Shown here: piece after piece, positions 35,560 to 44,478 of the stretch | Position numbering within the stretch: position 1 is the stretch's first letter | How the letters are laid out: each line of letters begins with the position of its first letter | Source: Duganella sp. 1411 | GTDB lineage: Bacteria; Pseudomonadota; Gammaproteobacteria; Burkholderiales; Burkholderiaceae_D | Assembly: GCF_017833525.1 (NCBI RefSeq) | Contig: NZ_JAFICD010000005.1 | Location: forward strand, 310,001 to 374,000 | Length of the DNA stretch: 64,000 bases | Reading direction: 5' to 3' | Program-made: the position numbers and the translations under genes | The notes under the pieces: model-generated | What the model saw: only the letters and a program-made list of their open reading frames with translations | Told to the model about the DNA's origin: nothing | Database searches by the model: none

Positions 35560-36030
35560 TCAAACCCTATGGTAGGGGTGGTTCTGGGTGATCGACCAGG
35601 CGCGATACAGTTGCTCGGCCAACAATACCCGTACCATACCATGCGGCAGCGTCATACTGGAAATCCGAATCAAGCCTTCGGCGCGCGCCTTGAGCTCCGG
35701 ATCGAGGCCGTCGGCGCCGCCGATCAGGAAGGCGGTGTCGCGCCCGTCCTGCTGCCAGGCTTCCAGCTGCTGCGACAAGCCGACCGAGGTCAGGTCCTTG
35801 CCACGTTCGTCGAGCGCGATGATCCGCACCGATTTGGGCAGCGCCGCCTCGATGCGTTCGCGTTCGAGCGCCATCGCGGTGGCGGCGGTCTTGCTGCCCG
35901 AACGGTCGACCGGCTTGATTTCCTTCAGTACGATCTTCAGTTCGGGCGGCATGCGCTTGGCGTATTCGGCGAAGCCGGTCTCGATCCAGGCCGGCATTTT
36001 ATGGCCGACCGCAGCGATGATCAGCTGCAT
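35560..36030 (-). CDS. rlmH: 23S rRNA pseudouridine(1915) N3-methyltransferase
   Basis: SPOUT-class methyltransferase that modifies pseudouridine 1915 in helix 69 of 23S rRNA on assembled ribosomes. The 156-residue protein starts MQLIIAAVGHKMPAWIE and has the knotted SAM site FLIGGADGLDPEL and the C-terminal MVRVLLAEQLYRAWSI...NHPYHR, all diagnostic. It starts 6 bases after the rsfS stop, as in many proteobacteria where rsfS and rlmH are paired ribosome genes. Confidence 0.97.
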   Translation of the reverse strand: MQLIIAAVGHKMPAWIETGFAEYAKRMPPELKIVLKEIKPVDRSGSKTAATAMALERERIEAALPKSVRIIALDERGKDLTSVGLSQQLEAWQQDGRDTAFLIGGADGLDPELKARAEGLIRISSMTLPHGMVRVLLAEQLYRAWSITQNHPYHRV

Positions 36031-36036
36031 CGCAAA

Positions 36037-36729
36037 TTATTCCGCGACTTTTTTGATGCGCTTGATGACGGTCTTGGCCGGCGCCTCGTCGGCTTTCGGC
36101 TTGGCGGCCTTCGGTGCTTTCGGCTTCGGCGGCAGGGCTTTCAGCGCTTCGGCCGAGGCGACCGCGCTCTTGCTCTTGCCGACTTTGATGGTCTTGCCGA
36201 CCGGGACGGCGGCCTTCTTGGCGGCCGGCTTCTTCTCGGCGGCCGGTTTGGCGGCGGCGGCCTTGCGGGCCGGGGCCTTCTTCTCGATCACCGGCGAGGC
36301 GTCGACGGCTTTTTTGCCGGCGGCCAGGTGGCTGCTGACCTTCTTCGGCGCGTCCGCTTCCTCGCCTTCCTTGGTCGACTTGCGCTTGGCCGCGCCCAGC
36401 TTGACCGGCTTGTCGCCCCAGATCTCTTCCAGGCGGTAGTAGGCGCGGATCGGCGCCTGCATGATATGGACGATCATGTCGCCCAGGTCGACCAGCACCC
36501 ATTCACCGGTGTCCTCGCCTTCCATGCCGTAGACGTCGCCGCCGGCGGCCTTGACCTTGTCGCGCACCGAGGCGGCCAGCGCCTTGGTTTGGCGGTTGGA
36601 GGTACCGGAGGCGATGGCGATGCGGTCGAACAGGCTGGTCAGGTGGGTGGTGTCGAACAAGGCGATGTCTTGGGCCTTGACGTCTTCGAGGGCGTCAACG
36701 ACGAGGGATTGCAGTTTTTTGATGTCCAT
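36037..36729 (-). CDS. rsfS: Ribosomal silencing factor RsfS with Lys/Ala-rich C-terminal tail
   Basis: RsfS binds protein uL14 and blocks 50S-30S joining under nutrient stress. Residues about 1-115 are a complete RsfS domain (MDIKKLQSLVVDALEDVKAQDI, SNRQTKALAASV, GEWVLVDLGDMIVHIMQ, YYRLEEIWGD). The protein is 230 residues, about twice the family norm. The extra ~115 residues are Lys/Ala/Pro-rich with AAAKPAAEKKPAAKKAA-type repeats, like histone H1-type tails, and probably disordered and RNA-binding. It follows nadD with no intergenic bases. Confidence 0.93.
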   Translation of the reverse strand: MDIKKLQSLVVDALEDVKAQDIALFDTTHLTSLFDRIAIASGTSNRQTKALAASVRDKVKAAGGDVYGMEGEDTGEWVLVDLGDMIVHIMQAPIRAYYRLEEIWGDKPVKLGAAKRKSTKEGEEADAPKKVSSHLAAGKKAVDASPVIEKKAPARKAAAAKPAAEKKPAAKKAAVPVGKTIKVGKSKSAVASAEALKALPPKPKAPKAAKPKADEAPAKTVIKRIKKVAE

Positions 36730-37389
36730 TTAGCTTTTGTAGAGATTATGTTGTTCAATATAGTCTAGCACTAGCGGCGGGATAAGCGAGTTTGCCTGTT
36801 CCCCCCGTTGTAATGCCGCACGTATTTCGGTGGCGGAGATATCCACCGCGAAGTCCTGTGCCAGATAAGTCAGACCGTGCGGCGTGTTGCGGATTTGTTC
36901 AGGCGTTCCCAAACGGCTGGAGAACGCCGCGGCGACCGCCGGCGGAAGGCCGGCGGCGCCTATGTCGAAGCCAGGGCGGGCCGCTACGCAGATGTGGGCG
37001 TAGTCGAACAGCGCCTGCCATTCATTCCAGGTGTCGAGCCGCTGCAGCTGGTCGGCGCCCATCACGAAGGCGATGCAGGCGTCCGGCCCCAGCTCGGCGC
37101 GCACCAGGCGCAGCGTGTCGATGGTGTAGGTCGGCAGTCCCTTGGCGGCGCGCTCGATTTCCTGCGGATCGATGACGACGTCGAACGGCTGGTCCCGGAA
37201 AGCGATGGCCACCATCTCGGCGCGCTGTTCCGGCGTCGCCTTGAGCATGGCCTTTTGCCACGGCAGGCCGGCCGGGATCACGCGCAGCTGGTCCACCTGC
37301 AGCAGCTTGGCGAAATAGGCGCCGAGGGCGATATGACCGTGGTGGACCGGATCGTAGCTGCCGCCCAGCAGTGCAACCCGCTGTGCCAT
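36730..37389 (-). CDS. nadD: Nicotinate-nucleotide adenylyltransferase
   Basis: Converts nicotinate mononucleotide plus ATP to deamido-NAD in NAD synthesis. The 219-residue protein has the adenylyltransferase fold with GGSYDPVHHGHIALG near the N-terminus and ISATEIR near the C-terminus. The ATG at 37389 is chosen. A GTG four codons upstream (37401) overlaps the hemF stop in a GTGA arrangement and is an equally possible, translationally coupled start. The stop abuts the rsfS start directly. Confidence 0.95.
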   Translation of the reverse strand: MAQRVALLGGSYDPVHHGHIALGAYFAKLLQVDQLRVIPAGLPWQKAMLKATPEQRAEMVAIAFRDQPFDVVIDPQEIERAAKGLPTYTIDTLRLVRAELGPDACIAFVMGADQLQRLDTWNEWQALFDYAHICVAARPGFDIGAAGLPPAVAAAFSSRLGTPEQIRNTPHGLTYLAQDFAVDISATEIRAALQRGEQANSLIPPLVLDYIEQHNLYKS

Positions 37390-37397
37390 GGCCTTTG

Positions 37398-38312
37398 TCA
37401 CGCCGTCAGCCAGTCGCGGTGCGGCAGGAAGTCGGTGTACAGCGCCGCCTCCGGCGTGCCGTCCTCGGGTTCCCAGCGATAGCGCCATTTGACGATGGGC
37501 GGCATCGACATCAGGATCGCCTCGGTGCGGCCGCCCGACTGCAGGCCGAACAGGGTGCCGCGGTCGAACACCAGGTTGAATTCGACATAGCGGCCGCGCC
37601 GGTAGGCCTGGAAATCGCGTTCGCGCTCGCCGTACGGCGTGTCCTTGCGGCGCTCCAGGATCGGCAGGTAGGCCGTCAGGAACGCATTGCCGACGCTTTG
37701 CATCAGCGCGAAGCTGCGCTCGAAGCCTGCCTCGTTCAAATCGTCGAAGAAGATGCCGCCGACGCCGCGCGCCTCCTTGCGGTGCTTCAGGTAGAAATAC
37801 TCGTCGCACCACTGCTTGTAGCGCGCGTGCAGGTCGTCGCCGAACGGCGCCAGCGCGTCGCGGCAGCTCCGGTGGAAGTGTTTGACGTCTTCCTTGTCGC
37901 CGTAATAGGGCGTCAGGTCCATGCCGCCGCCGAACCACCATGCCGGATCGCCGTTGACCGTGGTGGTGGTGAAGAAGCGCACGTTCATGTGCACCGTCGG
38001 CGCGTACGGATTGCGCGGATGGATCACCAGCGACACGCCCATCGCCTGCCACGGGTTGCCGCCCAAATCGGGGCGCGCCGCCGACGCCGACGGCGGCAGC
38101 TTGGCGCCCATCACGTGCGAGAAGTTGACGCCGCCACGCTCGATGACGTTGCCTTCCTCGAGCAGACGCGAAATGCCGCCGCCGCCCTCGGGACGGTCCC
38201 ATTCGTCGCGCAGGAACGGTTTGCCGTCCAGCGCTTCGAGCGCCAGCACGATGCGATCCTGCAGATCGAGCAGGAAGGCCTTGACGGCTTGCGGATTGGG
38301 GGATGACAGCAT
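37398..38312 (-). CDS. hemF: Oxygen-dependent coproporphyrinogen III oxidase
   Basis: Oxidatively decarboxylates coproporphyrinogen III to protoporphyrinogen IX in aerobic heme synthesis. The 304-residue length fits HemF. Conserved stretches include RGGVNFSHVMG, HMNVRFFTT, WWFGGGMDLTPYY, HRKEARGVGGIFFDD and YVEFNLVFDRGTLFGLQ. The ATG at 38312 gives MLSSPNPQAVKAFLLDLQ. It is part of the minus-strand housekeeping run but is separated from purD by a 167-bp gap carrying a GC palindrome. Confidence 0.97.
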   Translation of the reverse strand: MLSSPNPQAVKAFLLDLQDRIVLALEALDGKPFLRDEWDRPEGGGGISRLLEEGNVIERGGVNFSHVMGAKLPPSASAARPDLGGNPWQAMGVSLVIHPRNPYAPTVHMNVRFFTTTTVNGDPAWWFGGGMDLTPYYGDKEDVKHFHRSCRDALAPFGDDLHARYKQWCDEYFYLKHRKEARGVGGIFFDDLNEAGFERSFALMQSVGNAFLTAYLPILERRKDTPYGERERDFQAYRRGRYVEFNLVFDRGTLFGLQSGGRTEAILMSMPPIVKWRYRWEPEDGTPEAALYTDFLPHRDWLTA

Positions 38313-38414
38313 GGTGCGGTGTGCGTTAAAAAAACCAAGGGTCGATTGTACCCTGATGCGGAGCTTTGGGATAGCTGCCGCTGATTTGGCGGTGTTTTCA
38401 CCCCAGGCGGTGGG

Positions 38415-38443
38415 GGGGCGTACCCCGCGCGGGGTACGACCCC
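38415..38443. repeat. Short GC palindrome, copy B
   Basis: GGGGCGTACCCC, loop GCGC, then GGGGTACGACCCC. It differs from copy A at 34854 by one missing T in the left arm and by its loop. It lies in the purD-hemF gap (38313-38479). Confidence 0.65.
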
Positions 38444-38479
38444 GGGGCGGGCCGCCGTGCGGGGTGAAAGCCCGCGTCC

Positions 38480-39748
38480 TTAATGCTTCAAACCGCGCCA
38501 GCCGATGTCGCGGCGGCACTGCATGCCGTCGAAGGAGATCTGGTCGACCACCTCGTAGGCCTGTTTTTGCGCCAGCTTGACGCTGTCGGCCAGGCCGACC
38601 ACGCACAGCACGCGTCCGCCCGTGACCTGCAACTGGCCGCCCACTTCGGCGGTGCCGGCGTGGAAGGTCACCGATTCCGGCGTCTCGGCCGGGATGCCGT
38701 CGATGACCGCGCCCTTGAGCGGCGCGTCCGGGTAGCCGGCGGCGGCCAGCACCACGCCGACGGCGGTGCGGCGGTCCCATTCCAGTTCGACCGTGTCGAG
38801 CGTGCCGTTGACGGCGTGTTCCATCACCGTAACCAGGTCGGTCTTCAGGCGCGACATGATCGGCTGCGTCTCCGGGTCGCCCATGCGGCAGTTGAATTCG
38901 AGGGTGCGCGGATTGCCGGCGGCGTCGATCATCAGGCCGGCGTACAGGAAGCCGGTGAAGACGATGCCGTCCTTGGCCATGCCGGCGATGGTCGGGTTGA
39001 TGATCTCGCGCATGACGCGCGCGTGCATGGCCGGCGTGACGATCGGCGCCGGCGAGTAGGCGCCCATGCCGCCGGTGTTCGGGCCTTCGTCGTTGTCCTT
39101 GAGGCGCTTGTGATCCTGGCTGGTGGCCAGCGGCAGCACGTGTTTGCCGTCGCACATGACGATGAAGCTCGCTTCCTCGCCGGCCAGGAATTCCTCGATG
39201 ACGATGCGGGCGCCGGCGTCGCCGAAGCGGTTATCGGCCAGCATGTCGTCGACCGCTTGATGCGCTTCGTCGAGCGACATCGCCACCACCACGCCCTTGC
39301 CGGCGGCCAGGCCGTCGGCCTTGATGACGATCGGCGCGCCGTTGGCGTCGATGTAGGCGTGCGCCTGGGCCACGTCCGAGAAGGTCTGGTATTTGGCGGT
39401 CGGGATGCCGTGGCGCTGCATGAACGCCTTGGCGAAGTCCTTCGACGACTCCAGCTGCGCCGCTTCCTTGGTCGGGCCGAAGATCTTCAGGCCGCGGGCG
39501 CGGAACAGGTTGACGATGCCGCCGGCCAGCGGGGTTTCCGGGCCGACCACGGTCAGGCCGATGTGCTCCTGCTCGACGAAGTTCGCCAGTTCGTGCAGAT
39601 CGGTGATGTTGACGTTGACCAGGCGCGAATCGCGCGCGGTGCCGCCGTTGCCGGGGGCGACGTAGACCATCTGGATGCGTTCCGATTGCGCCAATTTCCA
39701 GGCCAGCGCGTGTTCGCGGCCGCCGGAGCCGACTACCAATATTTTCAT
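38480..39748 (-). CDS. purD: Phosphoribosylamine-glycine ligase
   Basis: The second step of de novo purine synthesis: ATP-dependent joining of glycine to phosphoribosylamine. The 422-residue protein has the N-terminal MKILVVGSGGREHALAWKL, ATP-grasp core with KADGLAAGKGVVVA, and the ADP-binding/metal site EFNCRMGDPETQPIMSRL, all standard. No deletion or substitution is evident. The start lies 6 bases after the yebC stop. Confidence 0.97.
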   Translation of the reverse strand: MKILVVGSGGREHALAWKLAQSERIQMVYVAPGNGGTARDSRLVNVNITDLHELANFVEQEHIGLTVVGPETPLAGGIVNLFRARGLKIFGPTKEAAQLESSKDFAKAFMQRHGIPTAKYQTFSDVAQAHAYIDANGAPIVIKADGLAAGKGVVVAMSLDEAHQAVDDMLADNRFGDAGARIVIEEFLAGEEASFIVMCDGKHVLPLATSQDHKRLKDNDEGPNTGGMGAYSPAPIVTPAMHARVMREIINPTIAGMAKDGIVFTGFLYAGLMIDAAGNPRTLEFNCRMGDPETQPIMSRLKTDLVTVMEHAVNGTLDTVELEWDRRTAVGVVLAAAGYPDAPLKGAVIDGIPAETPESVTFHAGTAEVGGQLQVTGGRVLCVVGLADSVKLAQKQAYEVVDQISFDGMQCRRDIGWRGLKH

Positions 39749-39754
39749 AAATCC

Positions 39755-40480
39755 TCAGTCTTCGATCAGCGTGTTGGAATAGACTTCCTGGACGTCGTCC
39801 AGCGCTTCCAACGCGTCCAGCAGTTTTTGCATCTTGACGGCGTTGTCGCCGGTGATGACGGTTTCGGTGGCCGGCTTCATGATGATCTCGGCCACTTCGG
39901 CCTTGAACCCGGCCGCTTCCAGCGCGTCCTTGACGGCGGCGAAGTCGTGCGGGCCGCACAGCACTTCGAAGCCGCCTTCGTCGTCGGCGACGACGTCCTC
40001 GGCGCCCGCTTCGAGCGCCACTTCCATCAGCGCGTCCTCGTTGGTGCCGGGCGCGAACAGGAACTGGCCGCAGTGCTTGAACATGAAGGCCACCGAGCCC
40101 TCGTTGCCCATGTTGCCGCCGTTTTTGTTGAAGGCGTTGCGGACCTCGGCCACGGTGCGCACGCGGTTGTCGGTCATGCAGTCGACGATGATGGCGGCGC
40201 CGCCGATGCCGTAGCCCTCGTAGCGGACTTCCTCGTAGGCCGCGCCGTCCTCGCCGCCGGTGCCGCGGGTGATCGCGCGTTGCACGTTATCCTTGGGCAT
40301 ATTGGCGTCGGCCGCCTTGTCCACGGCCAGGCGCAGGCGCGGATTGGTCTGGATGTCGCCGCCGCCCATGCGCGCGGCCACGGTGATTTCCTTGATCAGA
40401 CGGGTCCAGATCTTGCCACGTTTGGCGTCGGTCGCGGCCTTTTTGTGCTTGATATTGGCCCATTTGCTGTGTCCAGCCAT
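39755..40480 (-). CDS. yebC: YebC/PmpR-family protein
   Basis: A member of the conserved YebC/TACO1 family, implicated in transcription control and in translation through problematic peptide stretches. The 241-residue protein starts with the invariant MAGHSKWANIKHKKAATD and contains YEGYGIGGAAIIVDCMTDNR and GSVAFMFKHCGQF. The ATG at 40480 is diagnostic; upstream in-frame codons are ignored. It is the first gene of the purD-hemF-nadD-rsfS-rlmH-maf-rng run, and its divergent neighbour is a DMT transporter. Confidence 0.96.
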   Translation of the reverse strand: MAGHSKWANIKHKKAATDAKRGKIWTRLIKEITVAARMGGGDIQTNPRLRLAVDKAADANMPKDNVQRAITRGTGGEDGAAYEEVRYEGYGIGGAAIIVDCMTDNRVRTVAEVRNAFNKNGGNMGNEGSVAFMFKHCGQFLFAPGTNEDALMEVALEAGAEDVVADDEGGFEVLCGPHDFAAVKDALEAAGFKAEVAEIIMKPATETVITGDNAVKMQKLLDALEALDDVQEVYSNTLIED

Positions 40481-40616
40481 GTTCGGTCTTCCTTCGGCGC
40501 GGTGTGTTCGGTTGGTGATAGTCGTTGCTATGCGGTGAGGGCGGTATTTTACCATAACGCGGGGCGCCAAAAGCGCGCCCTCGGCGGCCGGGGCCGTTTG
40601 GCCTTACAATCGAGGG

Positions 40617-41543
40617 ATGGACAAAAGCATAACGAATACCGGCCCCGAAGGGAGCTCCCCTCGCGCGGCCTACCTGGGCGGGCTGGGCATCGCCATCGGC
40701 GGCGCGGTGCTGTTCTCGACCAAGGCCGTCGTCGCCAAGCTGCTGTACCGCTATCACCTCGACGCCGTCACCGTGCTGGCGTTCCGCATGCTGTTTTCGC
40801 TACCGGTGTTCGCCGCCGTCGCCGTGTGGAAGATGCGCGCCGGCGCGCCGCTGTCGGCGGCCGACCGCTGGCGCCTGATCGGCCTGGGGCTGGTCGGCTA
40901 CTACCTGTCGAGTTTTCTCGATTTCCTCGGGCTGCAGTACATCACGGTCGGCCTCGAGCGGCTGATCCTGTTCCTGACGCCGACCTTCGTGCTGTTGATC
41001 AGTTCGACCTTGCTCAAGCAGCACATCAGCGGCCGCCAGTGGCTGGCGCTGCTGACGTCCTACTGCGGCATCGTGTTGGTGTTCGTGCACGACCTGGGCA
41101 ACGGCGGCGACAACGTGGCGCTGGGCGCGACGTTGGTGCTGGGATCGGCCGCCGCCTACGCCGTCTACCTGCTGCTGTCGGGCGAGATGGTCAAGCGCCT
41201 CGGCGCGCTGCGGCTGGTGTCGTACGCGATGTGCGTCTCGAGCGTGGCCTGCATCGCCCAGTTCCTGGTGCTGCGGCCGGCGTCGGCGCTGGTGCAGCCG
41301 ATGGCGGTGTACGGCCTGTCGCTGGCCAACGGCATCTTTTGCACGGTGATGCCGGTGTTTATGACGATGGCCGCCGTCGAGCGCATCGGCGCCGGCGCCG
41401 CCTCGCAGGCGGGTATGATCGGCCCCGTGTCGACCTTGTTCCTGGGCGCGCTGCTGTTGGGCGAGTCCGTCACGTCCTGGCAATTGGCCGGCACCGCGCT
41501 GGTGATGGCCGGGATATATCTGCTGTCGAAAAGTAAGAAGTAA
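40617..41543 (+). CDS. DMT/EamA-family transporter
   Basis: An inner-membrane protein of 308 residues with about ten transmembrane segments in two EamA repeats (starting near IAIGGAVLFSTKAVVAKLLYRY and LGATLVLGSAAAYAVYLLLSG, each in parts). EamA proteins export or import metabolites such as amino acids or nucleobases; the substrate cannot be predicted. The ATG at 40617 is preceded by GAGGG. It is divergent from yebC and followed 23 bases later by mgsA in the same direction. Confidence 0.88.
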   Translation: MDKSITNTGPEGSSPRAAYLGGLGIAIGGAVLFSTKAVVAKLLYRYHLDAVTVLAFRMLFSLPVFAAVAVWKMRAGAPLSAADRWRLIGLGLVGYYLSSFLDFLGLQYITVGLERLILFLTPTFVLLISSTLLKQHISGRQWLALLTSYCGIVLVFVHDLGNGGDNVALGATLVLGSAAAYAVYLLLSGEMVKRLGALRLVSYAMCVSSVACIAQFLVLRPASALVQPMAVYGLSLANGIFCTVMPVFMTMAAVERIGAGAASQAGMIGPVSTLFLGALLLGESVTSWQLAGTALVMAGIYLLSKSKK

Positions 41544-41566
41544 AACCCCATTGAATGGATGACCTT

Positions 41567-41953
41567 ATGAAGACCCGCATCGCCCTGATTGCCCACGATA
41601 AGAAAAAAGACGACATGATCCTGCTGGCGGGCGAGTACCGCGCCTTCCTGTCGACCTGCACCTTGGTGGCCACCGGCACCACTGGCGGGCGCCTGATCAA
41701 CGAGCTGGGGCTGGAGGTGGACCGCAAGCATTCGGGGCCGTTCGGCGGCGATTTGCAGATCGGCTCGATGCTGGTCGAGGGGCAGATCGATTGCGTGATC
41801 TTCCTGCGCGACCCGATGACGCCGCAGCCGCACGAGCCGGACATCAACGCGCTGGTGCGCGCGTGCGACGTGCACAACACGCCGTGCGCGACGAACGTGT
41901 CGTCGGCGCATCTGGTGTTGTCGCAGTTGCAGGCGCGCGCCGCGGCGGCCTGA
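41567..41953 (+). CDS. mgsA: Methylglyoxal synthase
   Basis: Converts dihydroxyacetone phosphate to methylglyoxal and phosphate, a bypass used under phosphate limitation or sugar-phosphate stress. The 128-residue protein contains IALIAHDKKK, phosphate-binding VATGTTGGR, SGPFGGDLQIG and the catalytic FLRDPM, and ends with VRACDVHNTPCATNVSSA. The ATG at 41567 places MKTRIALIAHD at the N-terminus, matching the usual family start; an in-frame ATG four codons upstream is possible. It is probably cotranscribed with the DMT gene. Confidence 0.94.
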   Translation: MKTRIALIAHDKKKDDMILLAGEYRAFLSTCTLVATGTTGGRLINELGLEVDRKHSGPFGGDLQIGSMLVEGQIDCVIFLRDPMTPQPHEPDINALVRACDVHNTPCATNVSSAHLVLSQLQARAAAA

Positions 41954-42070
41954 CTCTTGTTTCCGCGCGGCGCCGCCGGGGGCGGAGGGGCGATTGATGA
42001 GTGCGAAATATAGGGCGCGTCAGAGCGGTCGGGTCAGATCGAGCTGTTATCGTCGCCCGGCATGCGCCAG

Positions 42071-42652
42071 CTAATTGACGGGCTCAAAGTAAGGTTTGAA
42101 TGCTTGCTGTATCTCAGGTGGGAGCAGCTGGAAGTCGATACGCTGGTTCGCGATTTCGGTACGCAAACGATCCGGGCCGCCGGTGGCACGCACCAGCCGG
42201 ACCGCCAGATCACGGGCAAGTTGTTGCAGAACCTCGCGTGGAATTTGTTCAGGGTCGCGCACGTCGAAGGTTTCGCGTGCCTGATCGCCACGGCACTGTT
42301 TCCCTGCAACCTTATAGACACCGCCCTCGATAGGCTGAAAATACAGGCGCTGGCCAGGTTTTGGATGGCGGCGCTTCATATACCCGTGCGCGAGGTAATA
42401 AGTAGCTGAGGCATACTCTGTAACGCCGAAAATCCATTGACGTCCAGTCCAGGTTTCTGTGTCGGCCATCGGCGCGCACATGGCACGTATTTCCTCAGGC
42501 AGCGGCTCCAGTGTGATTCGAGCTAGCGGGAGCCGCAAGCCCAAGACGGGGTCTTGCACGAATTGCGGAGGAAGGTCGCTTTCCTGGGCGCTCGCACTGG
42601 CGCCCAGTATAGCGACTGCTAGGCACAGACTCTTAATAGCGGTAGACGGCAT
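42071..42652 (-). CDS. Hypothetical exported protein
   Basis: A 193-residue protein with a signal peptide (MPSTAIKSLCLAVAILG, cleavage near ASA-QE). The mature part is about 170 residues with two Cys (MCAPMAD and KQCRGDQ) that could form a disulfide. Base composition is visibly less GC-rich than in the flanking genes, suggesting acquisition. I do not recognise the family, and no neighbour suggests a role. It is transcribed alone. Confidence 0.65.
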   Translation of the reverse strand: MPSTAIKSLCLAVAILGASASAQESDLPPQFVQDPVLGLRLPLARITLEPLPEEIRAMCAPMADTETWTGRQWIFGVTEYASATYYLAHGYMKRRHPKPGQRLYFQPIEGGVYKVAGKQCRGDQARETFDVRDPEQIPREVLQQLARDLAVRLVRATGGPDRLRTEIANQRIDFQLLPPEIQQAFKPYFEPVN

Positions 42653-42974
42653 GGTTTGGCATCTTCCCCACTATGAGTATTGAAAAGCCAATCATAGCCA
42701 AGAAATAATGGTGTTGCTTTGCGGAAAAACAGGATATTGTTTTTTAAGAAAACTGAACTCGCTTAGCCATCTCTGCTCGCAGCGGTTCCGGCTACGGATT
42801 GGCTGCTGGACCTATTCCTGATCGAGTCGATGACGGATTGCCAGCTGTGCCATTGGTCGAGTCCCCCGATTTCACGCGCAGGGCGTGGAGGGCGTCGCTC
42901 GCCGCTCGAAGCAGTTGCGCGGCGCCACAGCATGAGGCGCGTTACACTCTGGATATTGTGTAACGGAGGCAGTG
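42653..42974. other. 322-bp AT-richer intergenic region
   Basis: No supported gene, RNA or repeat is seen. It contains A/T-rich stretches (around 42690-42760), and the last bases hold the GGAGG site of the quinone oxidoreductase gene. Together with the preceding gene it may be a small acquired patch. Confidence 0.4.
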
Positions 42975-43949
42975 ATGACCAAGGCAATTCGTATCAACCG
43001 CGTGGGCGGTCCGGAAGTGATGGAGCTGGTGGACGTGGACCTGGCGCCGCCCGGTCCCGGCGAGGCGCAGGTGCGCCATAGCGCCATCGGGCTCAATTTC
43101 ATCGATGTCTACTTCCGCACCGGCCTGTATCCGCAGCCGCTGCCGGGCGGCCTGGGCATGGAGGGCGCCGGCACTGTGGAGGCGGTCGGCGAGGGCGTGA
43201 CCGAGGTCAAGGTCGGCGACCGCGTGGCCTACGCCGGGCGCCCCAACGGCGCCTATGCCGAGGCGCGCAACATGCCGGCGTCGCAGTTGCTGGTGCTGCC
43301 GGAGAAAATCGGCTTCGACACCGCCGCCGCCATGATGCTGCAAGGCTTGACGGTGCAGTACCTGCTGCACCGCACCGTGCACCTGAAGGCGGGCGACACC
43401 ATCCTGTTCCACGCCGCCGCCGGCGGGGTCGGGCTGATCGCCTGCCAGTGGGCCAAGGTGCTGGGCGTGACGGTGATCGGCACCGTCGGCTCGGACGAGA
43501 AGGCGGCGCTGGCGAGCGCGCACGGCGCCGACCACGTGATCAACTACAACCGCGAAAACTTCACCGAGCGGGTGCGCGAGATCACCGGCGGCAAGGGCGT
43601 GTGCGCGGTCTATGATTCGATCGGCAAGGACACCTTCTTCGCTTCGCTCGATTGCCTGGCGCCGCTGGGCACCATGGTCAGCTTCGGCAACGCGTCCGGA
43701 CCGGTGCCGCCGTTTTCGCTCAGTGAACTGGCCAACCGCGGCTCGCTGTTCGTCACGCGGCCGTCGCTGGGCGCGTACATGGCTACGCGCGACGATCTGG
43801 AGGCGTCGGCCAAATCGCTGTTCGGCGTCGTCAACAGCGGCGCCGTCAAGGTCGACGTGCGCCAGCGCTACGACCTGGCCGACGTGGCCCAGGCGCACAT
43901 CGATCTGGAGGCGCGCAAGACCACCGGCTCGACGATTTTAGTGCCATGA
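42975..43949 (+). CDS. NADPH:quinone oxidoreductase (zinc-independent MDR family)
   Basis: Reduces quinones or enals with NADPH. The 324-residue protein has the GroES-like N-domain (IGLNFIDVYFRTGLYP, LGMEGAGTVEAVGEGV), a Rossmann motif HAAAGGVGLIACQWAK and the QorA-like EARKTTGSTILVP C-terminus. The catalytic-zinc cysteines of alcohol dehydrogenases are absent, as expected for QorA. The ATG at 42975 follows GGAGGC with 5-base spacing; a GTG immediately upstream is ignored. It overlaps the DUF6328 gene by 4 bases (ATGA). Confidence 0.93.
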   Translation: MTKAIRINRVGGPEVMELVDVDLAPPGPGEAQVRHSAIGLNFIDVYFRTGLYPQPLPGGLGMEGAGTVEAVGEGVTEVKVGDRVAYAGRPNGAYAEARNMPASQLLVLPEKIGFDTAAAMMLQGLTVQYLLHRTVHLKAGDTILFHAAAGGVGLIACQWAKVLGVTVIGTVGSDEKAALASAHGADHVINYNRENFTERVREITGGKGVCAVYDSIGKDTFFASLDCLAPLGTMVSFGNASGPVPPFSLSELANRGSLFVTRPSLGAYMATRDDLEASAKSLFGVVNSGAVKVDVRQRYDLADVAQAHIDLEARKTTGSTILVP

Positions 43950-44443
43950 GCGGCAGTTTGTTCGAGGAGGACCGGCTCAAGGACCCGCGGCGCGGTGACG
44001 AGGAAGGGGACGACGACGGCGATTTCTCCGACATGCTCAGCGAGATGCGCATCCTGCTGCCGGGTGCGCAGATGCTGTCGGCCTTCCTGATCATCTTGCC
44101 GTTCAACGCCGGGTTCGCGCAGATCGACCATACCGAGAAGCTGCTGTTTCTGGCGACGTTTTTCCTGTCGCTGACCAGTTTGGTGTTATTGAGCGCGCCG
44201 GCGATCCAGCATCGGCTGATGCGGCCGTTGAAGGACCGGGCGCGCTTCAAGCGGGTGGCGACCAAGCAGATCGTCGCCGGCTCGTTCACGCTGGCGATCG
44301 CGCTGGTGCTGGGGACGGATCTGGTGATCTCGGAGGTGTTCGGGTCCACGGTGGGCATGGCGATGGCGGGCGTGATGGCGGCACTGGTCGCGGTCGCGTG
44401 GTGGCTGATGCCGATGTATTTGAAGCGGCACGCCGGGGTGTAG
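43946..44443 (+). CDS. DUF6328-like membrane protein
   Basis: A 165-residue protein. After an acidic cytoplasmic N-terminus (DEEGDDDGDFSDM) come about four transmembrane helices (MLSAFLIILPF, LLFLATFFLSLTSLVLL, QIVAGSFTLAIALVL, GMAMAGVMAALVAVAWWL). The ILLPGAQMLSAFLIILPF signature resembles the DUF6328 family, by recollection. No function is known. Its start overlaps the quinone oxidoreductase stop, so it is translationally coupled to that gene. Confidence 0.7.
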   Translation: MSGSLFEEDRLKDPRRGDEEGDDDGDFSDMLSEMRILLPGAQMLSAFLIILPFNAGFAQIDHTEKLLFLATFFLSLTSLVLLSAPAIQHRLMRPLKDRARFKRVATKQIVAGSFTLAIALVLGTDLVISEVFGSTVGMAMAGVMAALVAVAWWLMPMYLKRHAGV

Positions 44444-44478
44444 CGGACGCGCCGCCGAAAATCGGCAACGCCTGCTCG

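Noticed and set aside
42763..42987. A 74-codon minus-strand frame upstream of the quinone oxidoreductase gene
   Set aside because: No ribosome site or recognisable motif; it overlaps the oxidoreductase start and ribosome site on the opposite strand.
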